This document shows, piece after piece, positions 51,944 through 60,477 of a DNA stretch of 64,000 nucleotides (positions are counted from its first letter, which is position 1; every line of letters starts with the position of its first letter). The DNA comes from Laceyella putida (GTDB lineage: Bacteria; Bacillota; Bacilli; Thermoactinomycetales; Thermoactinomycetaceae), in assembly GCF_042665195.1 (NCBI RefSeq), contig NZ_JBHTBW010000085.1, positions 10,368 to 74,367 of the forward strand, in the 5' to 3' direction. The notes under the pieces were generated by a model. That model saw only the letters and a list, made by a program, of their open reading frames with translations, searched no databases and was not told the DNA's origin. Both the position numbers and the translations under genes were made by a program.

Positions 51944-51973
51944 ATTATACATCATTCCGTTTCATGCGCTCAA
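51944..51973 (-). promoter_or_regulatory. metG promoter
   Basis: TTGAGC (51968-51973) and TATAAT (51944-51949), 18 bases apart on the minus strand, start the T-box leader. Confidence 0.8.
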
Positions 51974-52110
51974 GCGAGTCTCTATTAGTTTAACCGTTCT
52001 GTTATTTTTTAAGCGGTTGGAATTGATTTATTGAAGTGGATGATGTTGTGAATAGTAATAGCTTGTTTGTTAAGGCGTGGCGGGTCGTTTAACATTCAAT
52101 CTCTTTCAGA

Positions 52111-53949
52111 CTACCGCCGATCGTAACGCACCGCAAACGGTGTCTCATGTTTCTTCAGTTTTCCGTCCCCCGCCAGACGTTCCAGCTCTTGCTTCAACCG
52201 GGTCACATCCCAAGAGAGGCCGCATTCCCGGTTAATCCGCGCCACGGTTTGCACCAAGTCCGTTTCAAACACGGGCAAGGCTTCTGTCAGGGTGGTGAGA
52301 AGCTGATCGTCTTGGGCTTCCGCAAATTGCTTCAGCTCATCAAACGGATTGGACAGGTGCGGACTGCGGGTGTAGGCGCAACGCACGCGAATAAAGATGG
52401 TGCGCCCAAACACAGCCGACGAGACAAAGGTGTCGCCTGATCGCAGGTAAGGCAGGCGTTTGCCTTCTTCCGGCGTCAAGTCCGTTTCTTCCCGTAGTGT
52501 GGCGATATCGGTGCCCCGGACGGTTCGGAAAACGAATTTGGTGTTGAGCTGGGCCGTAATCGTTTCATCCAACAACGTGGGGCGTTGTGTGGCCAACACA
52601 AGGAAAACGCCGTATTTCCGTCCCTCTTGGGCAATTTCCTTAAGAATCGATTTGGCTGGGGAATCCAGCGCTTTGGGGGCGAAGTTGTGCGCCTCGTCCG
52701 TAACGACCACAAACGGGGGAAAGAAACGACCCTCTTCCCCATTCATTCTCGCATCTTTATACTCGCGCCGCTTGCGGTAAAGAGACCCGATCACGTAGGT
52801 GGCAAACACTTGCAACACCCAGGTACTGCCCTGCACTACCACCAGTTTCCCTTGCTCCAATCCCCGTTCGATCGCCCGAATATCTTGTTGGAACAGTCCC
52901 GCTTTTTCCAGGCGTTGCAAGCGCCAATGAACCCCTTTGACCGAAGATGCCGGCAACGTGCCAAACTGTTGCAACAGCTGTTTGAGGTCGTGAATCCGCT
53001 GCACATCCATCGGCGTAAGGTCCGGATTCTGCAACTGCCGATCCAAGCCCTGTTTCCCTTCTTCCAAAGCTTGAACGAGATTGCTGACGCGGTCGCTGAA
53101 CGAAATGAAGGAATCCCGCTTGCGGTGGAGCATCTGGATCACATTTACCATGGCATCAGACAATTGGCTCCCCGCTGCCCCCAACAACTCCGTCACATCG
53201 CGGGTCGACAAGTCTGAGAAAGAAATTCCCACATCGCGGCCAATTTGCACGGCGACATACCGATCCGTAAAATCAAGCCCCCTCCCTTCCATGCCGGGGA
53301 TGTGATCGCTAAAGTCCATCTCGAAATGGGGATCAAACACCATGGTCGGAATCCGCAATTTCATCAGTTCCTCCAACATGACGCGGAGACCAAACGATTT
53401 TCCTGAGCCCGACCCGCCGAATACGCCGATATGCGGATATTGCTGCATCGTCTTGATATCAAAGATGAAGGGCACGCCCATCTGTGGCCGAAGTTGGCCC
53501 TGTTCCATGATCATGACCTGATCTTTCAAATCTTCGGAGATGGTCGCCCCCATCGATTCCGTTCCCCGAATTTCCCCCAACAGCATCCCTTCCGCCGGAG
53601 TAGACTTCACAAGCAGGCTCCGCACCTCTTCAAACACCGGCAACCGGACAGAACAGCCCGTCCGCACCGGATGCGGCGCTTCCTCATACAATCGGAGCTT
53701 CGCCAGGTTGATTTCATCCGACTCGATGTCATACCCGATCTGTTCCAAGGTTTGAATCACTTGGGCGTCGACGAGTGACTTGTCCAATCCCATGGGAATC
53801 AGACGATTGTAGGACATCGTTTCAACCACTTCACCCCGTGGATAGTCTAACTGCCCATCTTCGATGACTAAAATCTCATTGATGCGAAACTTGCGCTCCC
53901 GCGATACGATATACACTTCTTGTTGTGTCGTTACCCCCACTACTTGCAT
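52111..53949 (-). CDS. herA: HerA-type DNA translocase
   Basis: A 612-residue ATPase of the HerA/FtsK family. An N-terminal HAS-barrel-like region (1-120) leads to a RecA-type core with Walker A GGSGSGKS (178-185), a long helical insert, Walker B VVVTDEAHNFAP and the HerA pattern LATQRPTLLDETITAQLNTKFVFRT. HerA forms a hexameric ring that moves DNA and works with NurA nuclease on DNA ends. NurA is encoded directly upstream (18 bases apart). AGGAGAGGGAG precedes the ATG. Confidence 0.9.
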   Translation of the reverse strand: MQVVGVTTQQEVYIVSRERKFRINEILVIEDGQLDYPRGEVVETMSYNRLIPMGLDKSLVDAQVIQTLEQIGYDIESDEINLAKLRLYEEAPHPVRTGCSVRLPVFEEVRSLLVKSTPAEGMLLGEIRGTESMGATISEDLKDQVMIMEQGQLRPQMGVPFIFDIKTMQQYPHIGVFGGSGSGKSFGLRVMLEELMKLRIPTMVFDPHFEMDFSDHIPGMEGRGLDFTDRYVAVQIGRDVGISFSDLSTRDVTELLGAAGSQLSDAMVNVIQMLHRKRDSFISFSDRVSNLVQALEEGKQGLDRQLQNPDLTPMDVQRIHDLKQLLQQFGTLPASSVKGVHWRLQRLEKAGLFQQDIRAIERGLEQGKLVVVQGSTWVLQVFATYVIGSLYRKRREYKDARMNGEEGRFFPPFVVVTDEAHNFAPKALDSPAKSILKEIAQEGRKYGVFLVLATQRPTLLDETITAQLNTKFVFRTVRGTDIATLREETDLTPEEGKRLPYLRSGDTFVSSAVFGRTIFIRVRCAYTRSPHLSNPFDELKQFAEAQDDQLLTTLTEALPVFETDLVQTVARINRECGLSWDVTRLKQELERLAGDGKLKKHETPFAVRYDRR

Positions 53950-53967
53950 TCTCTTCTCCCTCTCCTT

Positions 53968-54921
53968 CTAGATCATGCGGTCACTTCGCTTCATCGAAAG
54001 CAATCGGTGACGCAAATCCGCATCGATGTATTGTTCCACCATCGTCTCCACCAATGGATTGGTCACCCGCACCTGATTGTCCACAATATCCAACCAAAAT
54101 GGGATTCCGCGTCCCTGCTCCGGTGTCAAGCTGTAAACCAGTCTTACGAGTGCCAAGCGCTCCTTTTCCTGTGACATCAACCCATCCAACCCGATAGGTT
54201 GCGGGCTTCTCGATGAGCGAAAAGCCATCTTCCACATCTGGCTCCCGGCCGGACTCCAGCCATCCCATTCAAACGCTTCACCCGGTTTCAACACACCATA
54301 CAACAAATCTCGATCCGACCATGCGGAATACTCAGGGAATACCTCGCGAACCAGCCCCCGTGTGCCAATTTCTTCAGAAACCCCAATCATCAGCACATTT
54401 TTTTCTTCTGCCAATTGCGCCAAACGCTCCCAACTTTCCGCATCATCGATCCAAAAATGCAGGAGCGATCCGTCCATCAAGACCACGCGCGGCTCCCATT
54501 CGATCATCGCCTCCCGGGCCACTTTCAGTTCCAGTTGCGAGAGTAGGGTGCCCCTTTTTTTGGCCTCCCGGGCCGCTTGGCCGTCCCCCTCTTCTTCCTC
54601 TTCCAATAAAGGCGTATACACATCGGCCGCCCATTTTTCCTCACCAAGCGTTCCTTTGGCGAGCGCCTGGAACACGGATAATGTTCGCATCTGTGAGCCT
54701 TTGATGGAATTAACCGATCCGTCAACCCCGATCAGAGACCCGCCTTGCAGAAAGTCCCTTAGTTCCCCATCCGGCCATTTGCCAATCTGGTGAAACGTCC
54801 CCACCTCTTGCAATCGTTCTCGGATTTTCCGCTCATCAAACGCTGCCTCCGGATAAAGGGCACGCAAAGATTGGTTCAGTTTCTTTAATTTTGTTTTCAG
54901 TTCTTCTGAAACCGGCAGCAT
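53968..54921 (-). CDS. nurA: NurA-type nuclease
   Basis: A 317-residue protein of the NurA family, a manganese-dependent nuclease of RNase H-like fold. Evidence: SLIGVDGSVNSIKG with the catalytic Asp (residue 67), EPRVVLMDGSLLHF (second Asp), and GVSEEIGTRGLV. The ATG at 54921 follows GAGGAGGGA; an extra 13 codons upstream have no site. Paired HerA-NurA act in DNA end processing; in bacteria they also appear near defence genes. Confidence 0.85.
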   Translation of the reverse strand: MLPVSEELKTKLKKLNQSLRALYPEAAFDERKIRERLQEVGTFHQIGKWPDGELRDFLQGGSLIGVDGSVNSIKGSQMRTLSVFQALAKGTLGEEKWAADVYTPLLEEEEEGDGQAAREAKKRGTLLSQLELKVAREAMIEWEPRVVLMDGSLLHFWIDDAESWERLAQLAEEKNVLMIGVSEEIGTRGLVREVFPEYSAWSDRDLLYGVLKPGEAFEWDGWSPAGSQMWKMAFRSSRSPQPIGLDGLMSQEKERLALVRLVYSLTPEQGRGIPFWLDIVDNQVRVTNPLVETMVEQYIDADLRHRLLSMKRSDRMI

Positions 54922-55121
54922 TCCGCATCCCTCCTCTACTCTATTTTTCAGTATGGTCAACCAGAGAGCAACCGATTTTTACCAAAAACCACTGATTACT
55001 CGGGCGAAGATTATCATTCAATGGGTTAATATATTTTGTCTCAATATAAAACTTTTTCATGATAAACATAACATATCATTAACATGATTAAGGAATTTTC
55101 TATAAAAATCCTCTAATTATA

Positions 55122-55150
55122 TTGACTGTTATGGGAATCGTTGGTATGAT
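55122..55150 (+). promoter_or_regulatory. abrB promoter
   Basis: TTGACT (55122-55127) and TATGAT (55145-55150), 17 bases apart, on the plus strand. The upstream 54962-55121 interval is AT-rich and gene-free. Confidence 0.85.
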
Positions 55151-55164
55151 GAGTTTAACGTCAA

Positions 55165-55183
55165 TGTCGAAATTTGACGTCAA
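55165..55183 (+). promoter_or_regulatory. Spo0A box in the abrB leader
   Basis: TGTCGAA (55165-55171) is an exact 0A box about eight bases downstream of the expected start. A palindrome TTGACGTCAA (55174-55183) follows. Spo0A-P represses abrB from such boxes in Bacillus. Confidence 0.65.
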
Positions 55184-55238
55184 TTTACAGAGAAAAAAAG
55201 ACCAAAACCAAACACCAAAGCTGAGAGGAGATTCAAAA

Positions 55239-55511
55239 ATGTTGAAATCCACAGGCATCGTGCGTAAGGTTGACGAACTGGGTCGTGTTGTGATTCCGAT
55301 CGAATTGCGTCGAACTTTAGGAATTGGCGAAAAGGATGCGCTAGAAATCTATGTTGACGGAGAAAGAATCGTTCTTAAAAAATATGAACCCGCTTGCATA
55401 TTCTCCGGTGAAGTTGATGAAACCATTCGCTACAAAAACAAAGTGGTTAGCAAGAAGTGTGTAGAAGAAATGTATCAATTGATCAAAGGCGAAAAAGTGA
55501 CTGTTGAATAA
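55239..55511 (+). CDS. abrB: Transition-state regulator AbrB
   Basis: A 90-residue DNA-binding protein: MLKSTGIVRKVDELGRVVIP, a swapped-hairpin AbrB domain, and a C-terminal half with Cys. It holds off stationary-phase genes until Spo0A-P lowers it. The ATG at 55239 follows GAGAGGAG by eight bases; 39 in-frame codons upstream lie in the leader. It is reversed relative to its neighbours, as in B. subtilis. Confidence 0.97.
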   Translation: MLKSTGIVRKVDELGRVVIPIELRRTLGIGEKDALEIYVDGERIVLKKYEPACIFSGEVDETIRYKNKVVSKKCVEEMYQLIKGEKVTVE

Positions 55512-55692
55512 TCACCATCCCTAAGAGAAAAACGCTACTCCATTCTCTCATGCATTTGATGTTGATACAAGCTACACAAAATCATACATAAGAACTACCC
55601 CGCATGGGAAATGGCATCGTTCACACTAAATCGGAATTCTAAATATTACCCCAATTTATTTTCGACTGATGGTTAGCGGGATGATTCCACAT

Positions 55693-55730
55693 AAAAGCGA
55701 GGTCGCTTGGGAAAGGGCGACCTCGCTTTT
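55693..55730. terminator. Bidirectional terminator between abrB and the PTS gene
   Basis: A perfect 14-bp stem (AAAAGCGAGGTCGC) with a ten-base loop is flanked by A/T runs on both sides. The 55512-55692 stretch holds no gene. Confidence 0.85.
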
Positions 55731-55824
55731 CGTTGCCATCCGCTCGCTTGCCATTTTAACCCTCCTGTCGTTCCCATCCATTTCCTTTCCGTCCCGCTTC
55801 CATGCGACATGTGATGAAAATGAG

Positions 55825-55859
55825 AAAACGAGGCTTCCCCCAAGAGAAAACCCCGTTTT
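55825..55859 (-). terminator. Possible second terminator after the PTS gene
   Basis: AAAACGGGG and CCTCGTTTT (one G-U) pair around a 17-base loop just after the stop codon, on the minus strand. Confidence 0.45.
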
Positions 55860-55864
55860 GTTCC

Positions 55865-57322
55865 TTACACTTCGCCTCGCTCAATCATCTTAAGGATTTG
55901 ATCTTTCAAAAGCTCGGATTTGGTACCGAAAACCGCTTGGAAGTTGCCTTTGCCCACTTGAACCACACCTGCCGCGCCCAGTTTCTTCAGCTTGTCTTGA
56001 TCCAATTTGTTTTCATCTTTGAGAGTCATGCGCAGACGGGTCGTACAAGCATCCAATTTATCGATATTGTCTTTGCCGCCGATTGCCTCCAAAACTTCGC
56101 GGGCCAATTCGTCATCTCCGCTTTTGCCTGGAGCTTGGCCTTCCGCTTCGGTCTTATCGGTTTCATCTTCACGGCCCGGCGTTCTGATGTTGAACGCGCG
56201 GATCAACACCCGGAACAGAACATAGTAGATCACCGCGAAGATCAGCCCGATTCCGAACAATAGCCATGGCTTCGTCGCCAAGTTCAAATTCAGGAAGAAG
56301 TCAATCGCACCCGCTGAGAAGGTAAAGCCATGTTTAATGCCCAATACATGGACAATCGCCATGGAAACACCCGTTAAAAGGGCATGCACCACATACAAGA
56401 GCGGCGCCACAAACATGAACGCAAACTCAATCGGTTCCGTGATCCCTGTCAAAAAGGCAGCAATCGCCGAACTGATGAGCACCCCGGACACCAACTGGCG
56501 TTTCTCCGGCTTCGCTTCATGAATCATCGCCAAGCAAGCAGCTGGCAGAGCAAACATCAGGATGGGGAAGAAACCGGTCATAAACATTCCCGCCGTTTTG
56601 TCTCCCGCAAAGAAACGAGTCAAGTCCCCATGCACCGTTTGGCCCGCTGTATTGACGAAGTCACCGACCGTAAACCAAACAAGCGAGTTTAAGATATGAT
56701 GCAAACCAAACATGAGCAACAAACGGTTTAACACGCCATAGATAAACAAACCGATCGAACCTTGGGCGATCAGCCAATTGCCCACCGCACTGATCGCGTC
56801 TTGAACCGGTGGCCAGATAAAGAGGAAAAGAATCCCCACAAATACCATCGCCATCGATGTCACAATGGGTATAAATCGCTTGCCACCAAAGAATTGCAAC
56901 CAATCAGGCAACCTAATATCATGATAACGATTATAAAGCCCCGCCGTAATAAAGCCCGTGATTAGTCCGCCAACTACACCCGTGTCCAACTTCATTTCTT
57001 TGGTGCTTCCGAGATCCACGACTTGTTTCATCACCAAGTAACCGGCAACCGCAGCCAACGCCGCCGCGCCTGCGCTGTCCGTCAATCCCAACGCAACCCC
57101 GACCGCAAACAGGATGGGCAGGTTGTCAAAAATCGCTCCACCACCCTTGGCCATGATTTCCCCGATGCGAAAAATGATGGTTCCTTTGGTAAAGTAAGTT
57201 GGATCACTCAATAATGCACCGATACGCAACAGCAACCCCGCCGCTGGAAGAACGGCGATGGGCAACATGAGCGACCGGCCAATGCGCTGCAAAAAGCCTA
57301 ACACTCTTCCACTTTTGCTCAA
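55865..57322 (-). CDS. nagE: PTS transporter IIBC, N-acetylglucosamine type
   Basis: A 485-residue protein with a membrane IIC domain (1-about 375) and a IIB domain (about 405-485). IIC motifs match NagE/NagP: IGRSLMLPIAVLPAAGLLLR, FDNLPILFAVGVALG, LPDWLQFFGGKRFIPI, and GITEPIEFAFMFVAPLLY. The IIB phosphorylation Cys lies in DKLDACTTRLRM. IIA is absent. The TTG at 57322 lies after GGGAGGTG; a longer reading from an upstream ATG has no support. A NagR-like operator upstream supports GlcNAc. Confidence 0.88.
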   Translation of the reverse strand: MSKSGRVLGFLQRIGRSLMLPIAVLPAAGLLLRIGALLSDPTYFTKGTIIFRIGEIMAKGGGAIFDNLPILFAVGVALGLTDSAGAAALAAVAGYLVMKQVVDLGSTKEMKLDTGVVGGLITGFITAGLYNRYHDIRLPDWLQFFGGKRFIPIVTSMAMVFVGILFLFIWPPVQDAISAVGNWLIAQGSIGLFIYGVLNRLLLMFGLHHILNSLVWFTVGDFVNTAGQTVHGDLTRFFAGDKTAGMFMTGFFPILMFALPAACLAMIHEAKPEKRQLVSGVLISSAIAAFLTGITEPIEFAFMFVAPLLYVVHALLTGVSMAIVHVLGIKHGFTFSAGAIDFFLNLNLATKPWLLFGIGLIFAVIYYVLFRVLIRAFNIRTPGREDETDKTEAEGQAPGKSGDDELAREVLEAIGGKDNIDKLDACTTRLRMTLKDENKLDQDKLKKLGAAGVVQVGKGNFQAVFGTKSELLKDQILKMIERGEV

Positions 57323-57358
57323 GCGAGACACCTCCCAAAATGGGTATTCCAACTCGAT

Positions 57359-57378
57359 TGGTATAGACCTATATACCA
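57359..57378. promoter_or_regulatory. NagR/YvoA-like operator
   Basis: TGGTATA (57359-57365) and TATACCA (57372-57378) form a palindrome with a six-base centre, matching the dre sites of the GntR-type repressor NagR. It stands between the promoter and the PTS start. Confidence 0.75.
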
Positions 57379-57386
57379 CAATCTTA

Positions 57387-57414
57387 ATGATACATGATAT
57401 TATGGGAATGTAAA
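57387..57414 (-). promoter_or_regulatory. Promoter of the PTS gene
   Basis: TTTACA (57409-57414) and TATCAT (57387-57392), 16 bases apart on the minus strand; the operator overlaps the expected start. From 57415 to 57675 I see no gene and no clear rsmI terminator. Confidence 0.5.
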
Positions 57415-57675
57415 CCCTTTCCCCCACTGTTTTCCCAGCAACGGTTTCCACCTTTGGATAAACGTTATCCCAAGATCCAAACGTACTTTGGAAAAGGACT
57501 TTGATTATATCAATGTTGCCGCTCCCAATGCAAGACTCCCTTTTCCGCATACTCTTGCCCTGTTGCTATCCACATAACTCTCCATTCCCGCTGCTTATAA
57601 TGTTATATTCACCACACATTGTTCTCTTTCCTTTATATCCGAACCGTCTGACAGCCCGCCCTTGGTTCACCTCAG

Positions 57676-58554
57676 TCAATCTTCTTTGTGGTACATGTTG
57701 TACACTTCCCTCTTAGGCAATGCTCGATCTTTGGCCGTTTGGGATATCGCTTCTTTTTTGCTGTTTCCCTGGGACATATAAGCATGCACATGCTCTGCCA
57801 ACGATAATCCTTCCCACCAAGCATCCGGTTCTTCAGCCCGCCACGCTTCATCTCCCGCGCCTTCAATCACGATGGTGTACTCTCCCCGTGGCCCCTGCTC
57901 TTTCACATATGACAAGCAATCCACCAATTTCCCTCGCAGCCACTCTTCGTGCTTCTTCGTCAATTCACGCGTGATGGCGGCGCGTCGGTTTCCCAATACG
58001 TCCAGCAAATCGGTCAGCATCTCGATTAAGCGATGGGGCGCTTCATAAAAAAGCAAGGTGGCCGGTGATGCTTTCCATTTCTCCAACTCCACTTTCCGCT
58101 CTTTGCTTGCACGCGGCAAAAAACCCAAAAAGAGAAACGGTTGAGCGGGCAAACCTGACGCCACCAACGCCGTCAACGCCGCATTGGGTCCCGGTATGGG
58201 GACAACTGGAATCCCCTCGGCCACTGCCTGCCCCACAATCTCTTCTCCCGGGTCTGAAATGCCGGGCAATCCCGCATCACTGACAAGGGCAATCTTCATC
58301 CCTTCCTTTAACTTTTCGACCAACTCCGCCCCCCGTTTGAGCTCATTGTGTTCATGATAACTGACCATCGGGGTGGACAACTGAAAATGATTGAGCAATT
58401 TTCGAGTGTGCCGCGTATCCTCCGCCGCGATCAAATCCACTTCCCGCAACACTTCTTGCGCCCGTTCACTCATATCCCCCAGGTTGCCGATCGGTGTGCC
58501 CACTATGTATAACATGCCCTTATTTTCCGTAGTGAAGCTCTTTTGCCGTTCCAT
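57676..58554 (-). CDS. rsmI: 16S rRNA 2'-O-methyltransferase RsmI
   Basis: A 292-residue tetrapyrrole-methylase-fold enzyme that methylates C1402 of 16S rRNA. Evidence: MLYIVGTPIGNLGDMSERA, AEDTRHTRKLLNHF, LVSDAGLPGISDPGE, and PIPGPNAALTALVASGLP. The ATG at 58554 (MERQKSFTTEN) is preceded by AAAGGGG. It overlaps the GIY-YIG gene by 35 bases. Confidence 0.96.
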   Translation of the reverse strand: MERQKSFTTENKGMLYIVGTPIGNLGDMSERAQEVLREVDLIAAEDTRHTRKLLNHFQLSTPMVSYHEHNELKRGAELVEKLKEGMKIALVSDAGLPGISDPGEEIVGQAVAEGIPVVPIPGPNAALTALVASGLPAQPFLFLGFLPRASKERKVELEKWKASPATLLFYEAPHRLIEMLTDLLDVLGNRRAAITRELTKKHEEWLRGKLVDCLSYVKEQGPRGEYTIVIEGAGDEAWRAEEPDAWWEGLSLAEHVHAYMSQGNSKKEAISQTAKDRALPKREVYNMYHKED

Positions 58555-58813
58555 CAGATATGCCCCTTTCATGGATCAACTTTCGTTTTTGCTCCTTTGT
58601 CAACTGCTTGATCTCCCATTCCCGGCGCAAAGCCCAGGAACGATCCCCGCCCGCTTCCACATATCTCAGTGTCACGGGCCGACGGGAGCGCGTATATTTG
58701 GACGCCTGCCCCAGTCCATGTTGCCGTAGCCGGCGTTCCAACTCGCAAGTGATGCCTGTATACAAGGTTCCGTCATTACACTCCAATATGTAAACCACAT
58801 AGGGTTTCTCCAT
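58520..58813 (-). CDS. GIY-YIG nuclease-domain protein (YazA-like)
   Basis: A 97-residue UPF0213-type protein: YVVYILECNDGTLYTGITCELERRLRQH, the GIY-YIG core, followed by Arg and Glu that complete it. Substrate unknown. It stands between yabA and rsmI as in Bacillus, but the yabB methyltransferase gene usually found between yabA and yazA is missing. Confidence 0.93.
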   Translation of the reverse strand: MEKPYVVYILECNDGTLYTGITCELERRLRQHGLGQASKYTRSRRPVTLRYVEAGGDRSWALRREWEIKQLTKEQKRKLIHERGISDGTAKELHYGK

Positions 58814-58836
58814 CTATTCCCCCGCCTTAAAGAAAA

Positions 58837-58883
58837 AACGCCGGCGCCCGGACGATGCCTTCCCGTCCGGACCTCCCAGCGTT
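58837..58883 (-). terminator. Terminator between yabA and the GIY-YIG gene
   Basis: A large GC-rich hairpin (GGTCCGGACG against CGTCCGGGC with AACGC/GCGTT at the base) is followed by TTTTTC on the minus strand. Confidence 0.75.
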
Positions 58884-59256
58884 ATTTTTCCTTTGATGAT
58901 TTATTGAGAAAAGCGATACAGAATAGGCAATCCCCATCGCCTCGTAGCCGACCGTAATGGACATTGCATATATGAAATCCTTCATCGTACAGATTGGACA
59001 AATGATGAACGCCTTTGTGCGTTGCCTCTGCCACTGCTTCGGCTTTATGGGATGAGGATGATTCAGCTGTTCGTTGTTGTGTCGATGGCTCCTTGGGTTC
59101 CAACGATTCTTTTAAGCGTCGGTTTTCCATGACCAATCTCGTATTCTCTTCAATCAACTCGACAATCTGTTCTTTCAATCCGCCTAAACCTTTATACATT
59201 TCACCGATCTGTTGCTCCATTTGAGCAACCCGTTTAAAGATTTCCTCTTTGTCCAA
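58882..59256 (-). CDS. yabA: Replication initiation control protein YabA
   Basis: A 124-residue protein that binds DnaA and DnaN and slows replication initiation. An N-terminal leucine zipper (1-60) joins a C-terminal zinc module, HICNVHYGRLRGDGDCLFC (Cys and His ligands). The middle is Ser- and Thr-rich. It is 56 bases after ricT. Confidence 0.94.
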   Translation of the reverse strand: MDKEEIFKRVAQMEQQIGEMYKGLGGLKEQIVELIEENTRLVMENRRLKESLEPKEPSTQQRTAESSSSHKAEAVAEATHKGVHHLSNLYDEGFHICNVHYGRLRGDGDCLFCIAFLNKSSKEK

Positions 59257-59312
59257 GCCCCCCCACCTCGTTCAAACACCCAAGCGGTTAGTTTCCTTCA
59301 CTCACGATTAAA

Positions 59313-60137
59313 CTAGATTCTACTGGCCTGTGGAGAACTTTCACATTTGACCTCATCAAGAGGATGTTCAACTAAAGCACCCGTTTCCCTCAATTCAACT
59401 TGCACCCGACGCTCCAACAAGTTAAGCAATACGACCCGGCCCTCACCATCGGGGGTCGACACCCGCTCACCGATATCCGGCAACAATTGTTTGGCCTCTT
59501 CGTATATATCATTCTCATACTTTAAACAACACATCAGCCGACCGCATAAGCCTGAGATTTTGGTTGGGTTCAAGGACAGATTTTGATCTTTGGCCATCTT
59601 AATCGAGACGGGTTCAAAATCGCCCAAAAACGAGGAACAGCACAATACCCGGCCACATGGCCCGATGCCCCCAAGCATCTTCGCTTCATCCCGCACACCG
59701 ATTTGCCGTAGCTCAATCCGCGTGCGAAACACAGCAGCTAAATCACGCACAAGTTCACGAAAATCAACTCGACCATCGGCCGTAAAATAAAAGATGATTT
59801 TATTGCGGTCAAACGTATACTCCGCATCAACCAACTTCATCTCCAACTCATGTTGATTGATTTTCTCTTGGCATACCTTCAGGGCCGCTTTGGCTGCACG
59901 CCGATTTTCTTCCATTTGCTCAGTATCCCCAACTGTCGCAATCCGTAACACTTTTTTCAGCGGCAACACCACTTCATCCTCTTGGACATGGCGGATACCC
60001 ATCACGACGCTGCCATATTCAATCCCACGAACCGTTTCCACTATCACGCGATCGCCTTGTTCGACTTTGTGATCAACAGGATCAAAATAATATATCTTAC
60101 CCGCTTGTCTAAAGCGAACCCCTATCACTCTTAACAC
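59313..60137 (-). CDS. ricT: RicT (YaaT), PSP1 domain stage 0 sporulation protein
   Basis: A 274-residue protein with two cysteine groups, CGRVLCCSSF and CGRLMCCLKYE, which hold Fe-S clusters in the Ric complex (RicT-RicA-RicF) that promotes mRNA processing by RNase Y and Spo0A activation. The family motif DRGDRVIVETVRGIEYG is changed only slightly to EQGDRVIVETVRGIEYG. It lies directly before yabA. Confidence 0.96.
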   Translation of the reverse strand: MLRVIGVRFRQAGKIYYFDPVDHKVEQGDRVIVETVRGIEYGSVVMGIRHVQEDEVVLPLKKVLRIATVGDTEQMEENRRAAKAALKVCQEKINQHELEMKLVDAEYTFDRNKIIFYFTADGRVDFRELVRDLAAVFRTRIELRQIGVRDEAKMLGGIGPCGRVLCCSSFLGDFEPVSIKMAKDQNLSLNPTKISGLCGRLMCCLKYENDIYEEAKQLLPDIGERVSTPDGEGRVVLLNLLERRVQVELRETGALVEHPLDEVKCESSPQASRI

Positions 60138-60477
60138 GTAAGCAATCCCTCCTGCGTTGCCCTACCAGTCCCAGTACGGCCAGAGGTTGCGTCCGATTCC
60201 TCCACCCTGTCAACCGTTTCCTCCTATGAAAACCGTCATCTATCATCAACGAACTGATGTCATTCTGTCTTGATTGGGTATCCTCGTTACAGAAAAATCC
60301 CCTTCTATCATTCTATCACCTGATATGAAAAATGGGCAAACGCTTCTTTCAATTTGCCTCAGTGGTTTTCTTCCAACATTACCATTTACAAACCAAGATG
60401 ATTCAAACAGAAGGAAACGTCTTCAGATGTGCAGTAGAAACAGTTTGGCCCCAAACGTCCCTGCATGGACACGCCAT
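60138..60477. other. Gene-free gap between tmk and ricT
   Basis: In Bacillus this place holds darA, yaaR and holB. Here 340 bases show no frame with a ribosome site and no remnant I recognise. A possible promoter for ricT (TTGCCC at 60334-60339, TAGAAT at 60310-60315, 18 bases apart) lies here. Confidence 0.5.

Noticed and set aside
55122..55238. Longer AbrB with 39 extra N-terminal residues
   Set aside because: The extension starts at the -35 box of the promoter, so it cannot be transcribed.
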